From: SZUA-265 sp966249405
GTDB taxonomy: Bacteria; Myxococcota_A; Polyangia; Polyangiales; Polyangiaceae
Assembly: GCA_966249405.1 (NCBI GenBank)
Contig: CBINDO010000007.1
Location: forward strand, 5,838 to 69,837
Direction: 5' to 3'
DNA length: 64,000 bases
The notes below the pieces were generated by a model. That model had not been told where the DNA came from. It worked only from the letters and a program-made list of their open reading frames with translations, and searched no databases. Numbering within the stretch: the first letter of the stretch is position 1; each line of letters begins with the position of its first letter. The position numbers and the translations under genes are program-made. This document shows positions 25,565 to 33,954 of the stretch, piece after piece.

Positions 25565-26123
25565 TGCTGCCGACCAGGCCATATTCGACGGCTTCTTCGG
25601 CCGTCATCCAGTGATTGCGCTCGGTATCTGCGGCGATCTTCTCCACGGGTTGGTCGGTCGCCGCAGCGAAGATGCGATGCAGGCGTTGGCGCATCGCCAG
25701 AATTTGCCGCGTCTCAATCTCGATGTCGGTGGTTGGTCCGCTGACGCCGCCCATCGGCTGGTGGAGCATGAAGCGAGTGTTGGGGAGCGCCAGCCGGTGG
25801 GCGCGTGGCACAGCGGCGTAGATTAGCGCTCCTGCACTCGCGACCCAACCGGAACCGAGGATGTGGACGGGGACGCCGAGGTGTTTGAGCATGTCGTGAA
25901 TCGTGTCGCCCGCCTCCACGTGGCCTCCGGGGGAGTGCAGCACTACCCGAATCGGCTCGCGGCCGCGCTCGACGAGAGCCAGCAATTGCGCGGTCACGGA
26001 GCGCGCCAGCGCCGTCGTCACTTCACCGAACACGAGCACGGTTCGGGCGGCGAACAGGTGTTCTTGGACTAGGGAAGAGGGTTTGGATTCGATTGATGGT
26101 GCGGGATCGCGTTGCGGAGCCAT
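25542..26123 (-). CDS. clpP: ClpP-type serine protease
   Basis: The 193-residue protein matches ClpP in length. It keeps the strand motif SPGGHVEAGDTIHDML, catalytic Ser96 in GSGWVASAGALI, His121 in FMLHQPMGG, and Asp166 in AADTERN, with the usual ending WMTAEEAVEYGLVGSI. No signal peptide. It would form a tetradecameric proteolytic chamber fed by a Clp ATPase. No clpX or clpA lies next to it, so it may be a secondary paralogue rather than the housekeeping copy. It is divergent from the AraC-type regulator and converges with a lipoprotein gene with 23 shared bases. Confidence 0.93.
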   Translation of the reverse strand: MAPQRDPAPSIESKPSSLVQEHLFAARTVLVFGEVTTALARSVTAQLLALVERGREPIRVVLHSPGGHVEAGDTIHDMLKHLGVPVHILGSGWVASAGALIYAAVPRAHRLALPNTRFMLHQPMGGVSGPTTDIEIETRQILAMRQRLHRIFAAATDQPVEKIAADTERNHWMTAEEAVEYGLVGSITSSLAP

Positions 26124-26232
26124 GGCGCATTCCTGGCACCGTCCGGCGGTCGCGCCATGCGCAAGACGCTCGATGGTTTGTCCGAGCGTCTCGGATATGG
26201 ACCCGACCGGGGAGCTCTCCTACACTGGGCGG

Positions 26233-26943
26233 ATGTCGTACGGCCCGACTTCGAAATTGACGGTGCGGATAGAGCGGGGACGCTCGGAGTTGTGTGTGGT
26301 GGCAGAGTCTCGGGTCGGTCACGAGTCGCTCAGGCTGGCCGCGCGTTTCTCCGGAGGGCCAGATGGGGTAACTCTCACCGTGACGGATGGACGACGGAAT
26401 CGCGAGTTCGACCGTCACGAGGTCGCCAAACATCCAGCCATCTCCGGAATTTTGCGCTTGATAGCCGACGAAGTGGAGTGCGGCAACAAGAGCAATGGAG
26501 CGCTCGTCGAGTACCTGTTTCGAAGCCTCGCCGTTTACTGTTCGCGAGTGAACACGGCAGTGCCTTTGCCGCATTGGGGACGCGTCGTACGAGACCCGCG
26601 AATCGAACGCGCCGTCGAAATCCTCAACCGCGACATCGATCGCCGTTGGACCGTCGAATCGCTCGCCAAAGCCGTAGGGTTGTCGCGACCCGTCTTTGCC
26701 CGGCAATTCGTGGCGGTGTTGGGCATGTCGCCAATGCGGTTTTTGACCCAACGACGCATGCAGGTGGCGGCAGCCTTGTTGTTCGCGTCCGACGTCGGCT
26801 TGGCGGAGGTTGCGTCCCGGGTCGGTTACGCTTCCGAGTTCGCGTTCAACCGTGCTTTCAAGCGTCACTACCGCGTGCCGCCTGGTGAGTACCGACGTCA
26901 ACTGCCAGGGTTGCCCAGCTTCGCAACGCGCATGGCCGCCTGA
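26233..26943 (+). CDS. AraC family transcriptional regulator, short form
   Basis: From the ATG at 26233 the protein has 236 residues; an ATG at 26197 is an alternative. The C-terminal AraC/XylS domain is complete with both helix-turn-helices (WTVESLAKAVGLSRPVFARQFVAVLGMSPMRFL and LAEVASRVGYASEFAFNRAFKRHYRVPPGEYRR). The N-terminal part of about 130 residues is shorter than the usual cupin sensor domain of this subgroup but keeps its last helices (ISGILRLIADEVECG, NGALVEYLFRSLAVY). It is divergent from clpP with about 110 bases between, so clpP or itself may be the target. Confidence 0.9.
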   Translation: MSYGPTSKLTVRIERGRSELCVVAESRVGHESLRLAARFSGGPDGVTLTVTDGRRNREFDRHEVAKHPAISGILRLIADEVECGNKSNGALVEYLFRSLAVYCSRVNTAVPLPHWGRVVRDPRIERAVEILNRDIDRRWTVESLAKAVGLSRPVFARQFVAVLGMSPMRFLTQRRMQVAAALLFASDVGLAEVASRVGYASEFAFNRAFKRHYRVPPGEYRRQLPGLPSFATRMAA

Positions 26944-26974
26944 AAAGAACGGCGCCACTGGCGACCGCGCAAAG

Positions 26975-26994
26975 CAGAGCCCGGCGGGCCTCTG
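26975..26994. terminator. Hairpin between convergent genes
   Basis: CAGAGCCC (26975-26982) pairs with GGGCCTCTG (26986-26994) with one bulge. It sits between the AraC stop and the receiver stop. No T-tract. Confidence 0.45.
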
Positions 26995-27426
26995 TCACCG
27001 CGTCACGGCGGCTTCGATCGCCGCGCGTAGCGCGTTCATGTCCGACGGCATTTTGGTTATTCCGCCTTTGACGAACTCGAACTCCGACGCTCGTTCGCGT
27101 TCCCAAGTCAAGTTCGACGAAGTGAACATCATCACGACGACGGACGCGTACTCCGGTCGACGACGCAGCTCGCGAAATTGCTCCAGGAACAAGAAACCGT
27201 CCATGAGCGGCATGTTGATGTCGAGAAAAACGAGCTTGGGAGGAAACTGTCCTGGATGAGCGGCGCCTTGCCCGGCTGAGTCGCTCAGAAACTCCATTGC
27301 GCGCTGTCCGTTGTCGGCCTCGAAGATCCGTTCGGTGATGTTCAGCTTGCGCAACATGCGCCGCAGCAGGTACCGATCGTCCTCGTTGTCGTCGATGATC
27401 AAGATGGATGGCAGCTGCAAAGTCAC
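26995..27426 (-). CDS. Stand-alone response regulator receiver
   Basis: A 143-residue receiver domain with no output. The acidic pocket is IIDDNEDD, the phospho-acceptor is in LVFLDINMPLMDG, a Thr/Ser switch is in MMFTSSN, and the Lys is in FVKGGITKM. The long loop before the phospho-Asp and the RYLLRRMLRKL helix recall small phytochrome-type (Rcp1-like) receivers. Its ATG overlaps the kinase stop (27423-27426), so it is the cognate partner. The signal probably passes to another protein by phosphotransfer or direct contact. Confidence 0.92.
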   Translation of the reverse strand: MTLQLPSILIIDDNEDDRYLLRRMLRKLNITERIFEADNGQRAMEFLSDSAGQGAAHPGQFPPKLVFLDINMPLMDGFLFLEQFRELRRRPEYASVVVMMFTSSNLTWERERASEFEFVKGGITKMPSDMNALRAAIEAAVTR

Positions 27427-29000
27427 CGTGCCCCTGCCTTTGAATCGACGGGGATGTCGACTCGGATCTTTGTCCCGTTTTCGTTGCTCACGACCTCGAT
27501 CGTCCCACCCAGGTGATCGACATGTCGTTTGACTATCGACATGCCGAGCCCGCTACCCACCGCCTTTACGCTTGGATGGAAGCGCTCGAACATTTGGAAC
27601 AAACGAGCTTGGTATTGTTCGGGGATGCCGAGCCCATTGTCTGCTACCGTGAGCTCCAAGCGTTTGGGGGGCGCGTCGATGGTAATCGAGACGCGCGGGT
27701 CACGGGCGGGGTTCGCATACTTGATGCTGTTGGACATCAAGTTGTTGAGGATTTGAAATAGTCGTGTGCGCGGTAGCTCGACCTCGGCTGTCGTGTTGAC
27801 GACGACCTCCACTTTTACCCGTTCGGCGCCGACGGTCGAAAGGACGTGTTCACGAACCTCGGCCACCAGCTCGTGAAGATTCACCGACTCGGACTGAAAC
27901 TGGCCAACGTCGGCGCGCGTCATGTCCAAGATGTCTCGCACCAAGTTATCGAGGCGCTGAATACGCTGCTCGATGCGCGTAACATTCGCCAGGGCCTCGC
28001 TGGGCTGTCCTTGTTCGAGATCCTCTCGTAGCGCACGGCAAAGGCCCGCCACGGTGACGAGCGGGCCCCTAAGGTCGTGGGTGGTGCGATAGGCGAACTG
28101 CGACAGTTCCGCGGTCTTCATCCGTACCTGTTCGGAGATCTTGGTGCGCGTCGACAGCAGGCTGCGCAAGTACGCTCCCGCGAGCAGGCCCACGACGACG
28201 ACGGACATCGAGAAAAGGAGCTCCGCGCCGGACGGATCGGTGGCATGGAGCCGTTGTTGGGCCGAATACTCGAGCTTCATGTCGTCGAAGCGGGCCAACT
28301 CGAACAGCAGGACGTCGGCGGCGCCAGCTACCTCGAGTGTGGTGGGGTCACTTCCTAGCCGGAAGGCGGTGACGCTTCGATCGGCGACGTCTTCTACGAG
28401 CAGCCGCTCTATCACGTCGTGCGGGCTGTCCTCGAGGGTGAGCGACGTGATCGGCACGACCATGCTGACATGTCCTTCCTGGTCGGGGCCGCGCGTCCGC
28501 GAGTATTGGCTGAGGATGATGTGCGCATCCGTTCCTTCGCCATAAACGCGTGAGGGACGTCGCGGATCGAACATGTCGCACGCATTTGCACTACTCGTTC
28601 CGAACCCGACGGCGAAGGTCGTACTGCCGTCGAGCGCATGCCAACACAAGGCATCCAGCGGCAGCGGGCTCAAGCGCGAGGCATAGAGCGCAAACTCCTC
28701 CTCTCCGACGCGAACCGATGTCCCGAAGTACGCACCGATGGAGGCCAGCAAGGCGCGTCGGCTTTGCAGCAAATGCACCAGCCGCAGTTGCCTATTCGTG
28801 GCCTCGCTGGTGAAGTCCGCGCGGTGCTCGTCGCGTTCCTTGCGAACGTGACTGAGGTAGTTGCGGCCGCCGATGGTTGCGAACAACAGAAAAGTCACTA
28901 CGAACGCCAGATTGGCCCGTGTGGCGCCGTCCAGGACGGGCCGTCGACTTTCGCGTTCCGTTCGATTCGACACGGTGTAAGGCCAAACACGCCGGAGCAC
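27423..29000 (-). CDS. Membrane sensor histidine kinase with a periplasmic CHASE-like domain
   Basis: From a GTG at 29000 the protein has 525 residues; other GTG codons follow in frame. One N-terminal membrane segment (NLAFVVTFLLFATIGG), an extracytoplasmic region of about 230 residues with a helical start (NRQLRLVHLLQSRRALLASIGAYFG) like CHASE sensors, a second membrane segment (LLFSMSVVVVGLLAGAYL), then the His box FAYRTTHDLRGPLVTVAGL and the ATPase motifs LMSNSIKYANPA, ADNGLGIP, FERFHPSVKAVGSGLGMSIV. It probably senses an external ligand. The paired receiver follows by four-base overlap. Confidence 0.92.
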   Translation of the reverse strand: MLRRVWPYTVSNRTERESRRPVLDGATRANLAFVVTFLLFATIGGRNYLSHVRKERDEHRADFTSEATNRQLRLVHLLQSRRALLASIGAYFGTSVRVGEEEFALYASRLSPLPLDALCWHALDGSTTFAVGFGTSSANACDMFDPRRPSRVYGEGTDAHIILSQYSRTRGPDQEGHVSMVVPITSLTLEDSPHDVIERLLVEDVADRSVTAFRLGSDPTTLEVAGAADVLLFELARFDDMKLEYSAQQRLHATDPSGAELLFSMSVVVVGLLAGAYLRSLLSTRTKISEQVRMKTAELSQFAYRTTHDLRGPLVTVAGLCRALREDLEQGQPSEALANVTRIEQRIQRLDNLVRDILDMTRADVGQFQSESVNLHELVAEVREHVLSTVGAERVKVEVVVNTTAEVELPRTRLFQILNNLMSNSIKYANPARDPRVSITIDAPPKRLELTVADNGLGIPEQYQARLFQMFERFHPSVKAVGSGLGMSIVKRHVDHLGGTIEVVSNENGTKIRVDIPVDSKAGAR

Positions 29001-29118
29001 CCAACGCGCGGGTTAGGTAGCGACATTCTGCGTGCTGCCGCAAGAGGATTCACCCTGGAGATGGGCGAGAGTCGACCTTGCGTCCTCGCGAGGCGAGCAG
29101 CAGATTAGGAGGAACACA

Positions 29119-30114
29119 ATGGAGCTACCGAGACGCCGAGGGCCGATGAATGCGCCGCGAAAACTTCGCTGGGTGGTGACCAACGTGTTGGTCGTTGCGG
29201 CTTCGGTGGCGTGCGTGCCGGGTTATCGCCTAGAAGCGGCCTCGGGCGGCACGATCGAACGTGCAACGTCGCGAGGTATCACCTTGACGGCGAGCGTGAA
29301 CTCCTGGTCGGGCAGCAGCCGGGACCTCGTGGGTGAGGTGATCCCGATCTGGGTGCGCGTTCGGAACCAGTCGTCTACCTCGGTTCGCGTTCGGTACGAA
29401 GATTTCGGGGCCATCGACGAGAACGGCTTTCGGTTTGGCCTCGTCGACCCGAAGACTGGACGCATCATCGAAGCCAAGTCCGCGGAAGACCGAACGCGCA
29501 CACACGACGAACCTGCGGCGCTTTCCGCCGGCGCGACACCTACTCTGGTGTTCGACACCGAGGGAGCGTGGGCTGAGCAGGAGGCCGACGTTCGATTCGT
29601 CGATCGGGAGGCGCTGGCGTGTGAATGGGAAGGACGATGCGCGACAGCGAGCTTGCTGCCCGTATGGAGTGACGCTGCGGAGTTCGACATCTATCCCATC
29701 GATCACCGCGGTATGGGCTCGCGCGGCGCTGGTTACACCGGCTCGCCGCGTACCGGCATCGGCTACGGCGTTTACGGCGGTTACTACGGCGCGTACGGCT
29801 TTCCGTACTACGGTTACCCCGGTTATTATGGGTACTGGGGTTGGGGCTGGCCGTATTACGATCGCTACTACTGGCCTTATTACTACGCCGGTAATGGACG
29901 TTCGGGTCCACGTTTACCTACTACGGCCACCATGGTGCACGTTGCGATTGGAGAGGGCGAGCTGCTGCCCAAGTCCACGACCGCGGGCTTCATCTACCTG
30001 CCCGGAGCAGCGCGGAAAGCCGTGCGGCTGGACATCACCTGGTCCGTCCGCTCCAGCGCGGACGAGCCGCTCGCCGAGTTGCGCACTCGGTTCGAGAGCG
30101 TCCGCGAAGACTGA
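29119..30114 (+). CDS. Putative lipoprotein with a Gly/Tyr-rich segment
   Basis: The ATG at 29119 has an excellent ribosome site (AGGAGGA). The protein has 331 residues, with a hydrophobic N-terminus ending in AASVAC (Cys at 32), a probable lipobox. A beta-rich domain follows at about 45-205 (IPIWVRVRNQSSTSVRVRYEDFGAI, TPTLVFDTEGAW). A striking segment near 220-265 is made of Gly, Tyr, Trp and Pro in short units such as YGGYYGAYGFPYYGYPGYYG. A final strand-rich part follows (MVHVAIGEGELLPKSTTAGFIYLPG). It may be an envelope-exposed structural protein. It is divergent from the kinase/receiver pair. No enzyme motif seen. Confidence 0.8.
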   Translation: MELPRRRGPMNAPRKLRWVVTNVLVVAASVACVPGYRLEAASGGTIERATSRGITLTASVNSWSGSSRDLVGEVIPIWVRVRNQSSTSVRVRYEDFGAIDENGFRFGLVDPKTGRIIEAKSAEDRTRTHDEPAALSAGATPTLVFDTEGAWAEQEADVRFVDREALACEWEGRCATASLLPVWSDAAEFDIYPIDHRGMGSRGAGYTGSPRTGIGYGVYGGYYGAYGFPYYGYPGYYGYWGWGWPYYDRYYWPYYYAGNGRSGPRLPTTATMVHVAIGEGELLPKSTTAGFIYLPGAARKAVRLDITWSVRSSADEPLAELRTRFESVRED

Positions 30115-30440
30115 GCGCGGCTCCTGGAGCGCATTGACCAGCACCTCGCCGTGAGCCGGCCGACGCCCGACTACGTCCGTGAGACACAGCTCGCATGCCC
30201 GGATTCACTTGAAACTCATGATGCAGGAGTGGCAAAACGCCACGAGTTCATTCGAGCTCCAATGAAGGGCCAAAAGAGCTGCAGAAGTTGCACGCAGGAG
30301 CTGCAGGCAAGCTCGATGCGCACTCCGTACGGATGAGCCGCGTTCGGACGACGAACGAGCGGGAGGGCGCGAATCCGCCGAAACGCCGCGCGCGCCATCC
30401 CGTGAAAACGGTTGGCACGGTTCGCGCAAAGGCGCGGCGC
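30115..30440. other. Intergenic region upstream of the RpoH-like sigma factor
   Basis: A 326-base stretch without a clear gene. It contains the hairpin GTGGC-AAAAC-GCCAC at 30229-30243, flanked by AACTC (30213-30217) and GAGTT (30244-30248), which could extend the stem. The nonamer GAGCTGCAG occurs at 30276-30284 and 30298-30306, 22 bases apart. The sigma-factor frame is open back to 30288, so the last part may be coding. The paired CTGCAG sites two helical turns apart suggest a regulator site. Confidence 0.5.
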
Positions 30441-31301
30441 ATGGCGCGTCCTCAGCCCCTCAACCCGATCCTGAAAGCAGCTTTCGTAGACCCAGTCATC
30501 ACCCGAGAAGAAGAAGAAGAGTTGTGCCGACGTTGGCAGCAGAACGCCGACGAAGACGCACGTCGAGAGCTCGCGAGGCGGACCACGCGGTTCGTGATCC
30601 GCACCGCACGGCAGCTCGAGCGATACAACACTCCCGTGGACGACTTGATCTCGGAGGGGATGATCGGTTTGTTGCGGGCAACCGACCTTTACAACGCGGA
30701 CTTTCGAGTGCGGTTCATGACGTACGCAGACTACTGGGTGCGCTCAGCCATGGTGACCAAGATCATGAAGAGCCGTTCACTCGTGAGCGGCAGCCAGGGG
30801 GCGTCCAAGTCGCGGTACTTCTTTCGTCTGCGCCGCGAGCTGGCCAAAGCCCGTGCGCTCCTGGGGCACAACGAGCTGGCGATCGCAGCTGCTGCCAAGG
30901 CGCTGGGCCTGCCGGAAGCACGCGTCGAACGCATCGAACAGGAACTGGAGGCCGCGGACGTGTCGCTGACGTGTCCGGCGCCCAACACGCGTGCTCGCTC
31001 GATCGAAGACGTCTTGTTCGATGACCACGACGCCGCCTCGGCGTTCGAACATCGAGAGGCATTGAATCGGCTGTTGCCCTGTTTGGATTCGGCGCTCGCC
31101 CATCTTTCGTCCCGCCAAGCCACGATCGTCCGTCGTCGCTACCTGGAGGAAGAGCCCGTCACTTTGAGTCAGTTGGCCTCGGAGTTCGGCGTATCGCGCG
31201 AGCGCGTCCGCCAACTCGAATCCGCCGCGCTCGCCAAGTTGCGTCAGCTGGTCTTGCGCAACTCCGCCGCCGCTCGAGAAGAAATCGCCACCGCAGCCTG
31301 A
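30441..31301 (+). CDS. RpoH-like (group 3) sigma-70 factor
   Basis: From the ATG at 30441 the protein has 286 residues, matching sigma-32 length; the frame is open to ATGs at 30333 and 30288, adding a basic N-terminus. Region 2 is clear (RFVIRTARQLERYNTPVDDLISEGMIGLLRATDLYNADFRVRFMTYADYWVRSAM). An RpoH-box-like segment follows (SKSRYFFRLRRELAKA). Region 4 ends in LSSRQATIVRRRYL and VTLSQLASEFGVSRERVRQLESAALAKL. It would redirect RNA polymerase to a stress regulon. It stands 16 bases before the NtrC-type activator gene, an unusual pairing because that activator works with sigma-54. Confidence 0.9.
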   Translation: MARPQPLNPILKAAFVDPVITREEEEELCRRWQQNADEDARRELARRTTRFVIRTARQLERYNTPVDDLISEGMIGLLRATDLYNADFRVRFMTYADYWVRSAMVTKIMKSRSLVSGSQGASKSRYFFRLRRELAKARALLGHNELAIAAAAKALGLPEARVERIEQELEAADVSLTCPAPNTRARSIEDVLFDDHDAASAFEHREALNRLLPCLDSALAHLSSRQATIVRRRYLEEEPVTLSQLASEFGVSRERVRQLESAALAKLRQLVLRNSAAAREEIATAA

Positions 31302-31317
31302 GTGCAAAAGGAGGGAC

Positions 31318-32796
31318 GTGGAACCCAGATTAGGCTTCTCGGTGGCATCCAACCCGCATACAACTTCCGTCATGGCGGAGTTGGTCGACGCGCGCATCTT
31401 GATTGTCGATGACGACGAGGAATCGGCGCTCGCCCTCGCGACGATTTTCGAGTCGGAGGGGTTTCGCGTCGAGACGGCTCGCGATGGTGAAACAGCTCTG
31501 CAATGTCTCGACGAGGCCACTGACGTCGTGCTCACCGATCTCGAGATGCCCCGATTGAATGGCATTCAACTGATCGAGCGCGGCAAGGCGCTCGCCCCGA
31601 ACGCCGTGTTCATGGTGATGACGGGACACGGCGAGTTCGAAACTGCCGTCGAAGCGGTCAAGAAAGGGGCCGATCAATACCTTGCCAAGCCGCTCGACAT
31701 CGACGCCGTGGTGGCGTTGACGCGCGCGGCGGCTCTGCGCGCGGCACAACACCGTGAGCTGCTCGAACTCCGCGCGAAGGCGGGGCGTGCTCACCGTCAA
31801 CGGCCGATTCTGGGTGAACATCCGCTCATGCAGAGCCTGCTCAAGGTCGTGCGTCAGGTCGCGCCGTCTCGGGCTTCGGTGCTGATCACGGGCGAGAGCG
31901 GTACGGGCAAGGAGCTGATCGCGCACGCACTCCACGATTGGTCTGGGCGCACCGGGCGCTTCGTCGCCGTCAACTGCGCGGCGTTGGCGGAGTCGGTGCT
32001 CGAGTCCGAACTGTTCGGGCACGAACGAGGTGCCTTCACCGGCGCCACGGCGCGACGCGAAGGTCGATTCAAACAAGCCGACCGGGGCACGTTGTTTTTG
32101 GACGAGATAGCCGAAATCTCACCGAGCGTGCAGCTCAAGCTGCTCAGGTTTTTGCAGGAACACGAGTTCGAAGCGGTAGGTAGCAACCGCACCGAACACG
32201 TCGACGTACGCGTCGTTGCCGCGTGCAACCGTGACTTGCGCGCGCGTGTCGCGGAGGGGTTGTTCAGAGAGGACCTGTACTTCCGTTTGAACGTGGTAGA
32301 CGTCTTCGTACCGCCGCTCCGCGATCGTTTGAGCGATCTCCCGACCCTGGCCGAGCACTACATTCACAAGGCGTGCCTGGACAACGGGCGCGCCTCCACT
32401 CCTCGCTTGGCGGAGGCCACTTTCGAGCGCCTGATGAAACACCGGTGGCCCGGTAACATTCGAGAGCTGCGTAACGCCATGGAGCGCGCGGTCATCTTGT
32501 GCGAAGGCGAGGTCATCGAACCCGAGCACCTACCCGCCGCCATTGGCGAGCTGCCGCTCCGCCATGCGCTCGAGTTGTCGATTCCAGGCGCAACGATGAG
32601 TGAGATCGAGCGACTCGCAATCATCAAGACGTTGGAGGCGGTGCGAGGCTCGGTCCCCAAGGCCGCAGAGTTGCTCGGCATTTCGATCCGCACCATTCAG
32701 TACAGACTCAAGGAGTGGAACGTCGATCGCGCCCTGTTGTCAGAGAGCACCGAGCCTGGAACCCCCCGTGTGCTGAAGCTTACCACGCGGTCTTGA
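31318..32796 (+). CDS. Sigma-54-dependent response regulator (NtrC family)
   Basis: The GTG at 31318 is chosen because AAAGGAGGGAC stands just upstream; an ATG at 31372 is in frame. The protein has 492 residues: an N-terminal receiver (IVDDDEES, phospho-Asp in VVLTDLEMPRLNG, Lys in YLAKPLD), a central AAA+ domain with Walker A GESGTGKE, the sigma-54-contact loop GAFTGA, Walker B GTLFLDEI and the R-finger region, and a C-terminal Fis-type helix-turn-helix (VPKAAELLGISIRTIQYRLKEW). It activates sigma-54 promoters when phosphorylated. The two kinases immediately downstream are the likely partners. Confidence 0.95.
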   Translation: MEPRLGFSVASNPHTTSVMAELVDARILIVDDDEESALALATIFESEGFRVETARDGETALQCLDEATDVVLTDLEMPRLNGIQLIERGKALAPNAVFMVMTGHGEFETAVEAVKKGADQYLAKPLDIDAVVALTRAAALRAAQHRELLELRAKAGRAHRQRPILGEHPLMQSLLKVVRQVAPSRASVLITGESGTGKELIAHALHDWSGRTGRFVAVNCAALAESVLESELFGHERGAFTGATARREGRFKQADRGTLFLDEIAEISPSVQLKLLRFLQEHEFEAVGSNRTEHVDVRVVAACNRDLRARVAEGLFREDLYFRLNVVDVFVPPLRDRLSDLPTLAEHYIHKACLDNGRASTPRLAEATFERLMKHRWPGNIRELRNAMERAVILCEGEVIEPEHLPAAIGELPLRHALELSIPGATMSEIERLAIIKTLEAVRGSVPKAAELLGISIRTIQYRLKEWNVDRALLSESTEPGTPRVLKLTTRS

Positions 32797-32799
32797 ATC

Positions 32800-33954
32800 A
32801 TGGCGGCGCCGGATCCAGAAGTCAGAGAACGTCCGCTGTGGCGCGCGTTGATTGTAGAGGACCTGGTTGACGATGCGGAGCTCGTGTTACTGGCCCTCAA
32901 GCGAGCGGGGGTCGCGTTGGAGCACCAACGCATCGACACCGAAGCAGAGTTTCTCGCGGAATTGGGAAACAGCAGGCCGTGGGACATAATTCTCTGCGAC
33001 TACGACGTGCCCGGGTTTGGTGCGCCCCGGGCTTTACAGATCATCTCTCAGCTGCAACTCGATATTCCCCTCATCGTCATGTCGGGCCAAGTGGACGAGG
33101 AGCAGGCGGTGACGGTGCTGCGCAACGGCGCACGAGACTTCGTGGCGAAGGCGCGCCTGACCCGGCTCGCACCTGCGCTCAATCGTGCGATTCTGGAAGC
33201 AGAGCAGCGCCGCAAGGCGCGCAAGGAACTGGACGCCGCCAGGGAGGCACTGGTGCGCAGCGAAAAACTCCGGACCCTGGGCTACATGGCGGCGGGCGTC
33301 GCTCACGACTTGCGCAACATCCTCAACCCATTGTCGCTTCAGGTGCAGCTGCTCCAGCGCGGTGAAGCCTCCGATTCGCGCCATCGCGCGATCGCCGACA
33401 ACATGTCCCGGACACTCAAGCGCGGAACGGAGCTTCTCAATCGACTGCAGGCGTTTGGTCGGCAGGGGCCAGAAAGCGTGGAAGTCTGCGACTTGCGGCT
33501 CGAGGTCGAACAAGCGTGTGCACTACTGAAGGCCAACATACGTCAGGCCAAAGGAGTGACGTTCGATACGTCCATCGCCGACGTCGGTTTGGTCCGCGCC
33601 GCGCCGTCGGAGGTGGTGTCGGCGACGGTGAACCTAGTTACCAACGCGCTCGAAGCGCTGGCTGGTCGAAGCGGCAAGCTAAGTCTCACCACGACCTTCA
33701 ACGGACAGTTCGCGGCCTTGACTGTGGCAGACGACGGCCCCGGCATGTCGAGCGAAGTCAAGGCCAGGTTGTTCGAGCCGTTTTTTACCACGAAGGCCAA
33801 CGGCACCGGTCTCGGGCTGGCTGGCATCTACGCGTTCGTGCAGCGATCCCGAGGCCAGGTAGAGATCGTGAGTGAGCCCGGGGAGGGCACGAAAGTCACT
33901 TTGTCCTTCACGCGTGTTGGTGGAGGCGAGGTAACCAAAGGGGACGCCACATGA
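32800..33954 (+). CDS. Receiver-histidine kinase hybrid, cytoplasmic
   Basis: The ATG at 32800 is three bases after the activator stop. The 384-residue protein has an N-terminal receiver (LIVEDLVDDAEL; phospho-Asp in IILCDYDVPGFG; Lys in FVAKARL), a linker coiled coil, then a His box (LGYMAAGVAHDLRNILNPLSLQ) and the ATPase domain (NLVTNALEALAG, ADDGPGMS, FEPFFTTKANGTGLGLAGI). No membrane segment. The receiver at the N-terminus may gate the kinase, so it could be an intermediate in a relay to the NtrC-type activator. It overlaps the next kinase by four bases. Confidence 0.93.
   Translation: MAAPDPEVRERPLWRALIVEDLVDDAELVLLALKRAGVALEHQRIDTEAEFLAELGNSRPWDIILCDYDVPGFGAPRALQIISQLQLDIPLIVMSGQVDEEQAVTVLRNGARDFVAKARLTRLAPALNRAILEAEQRRKARKELDAAREALVRSEKLRTLGYMAAGVAHDLRNILNPLSLQVQLLQRGEASDSRHRAIADNMSRTLKRGTELLNRLQAFGRQGPESVEVCDLRLEVEQACALLKANIRQAKGVTFDTSIADVGLVRAAPSEVVSATVNLVTNALEALAGRSGKLSLTTTFNGQFAALTVADDGPGMSSEVKARLFEPFFTTKANGTGLGLAGIYAFVQRSRGQVEIVSEPGEGTKVTLSFTRVGGGEVTKGDAT

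Noticed and set aside
30200..30240. CTTGAA considered as a heat-shock sigma -35 box before the RpoH-like gene
   Set aside because: No matching -10 element is found at the expected distance.
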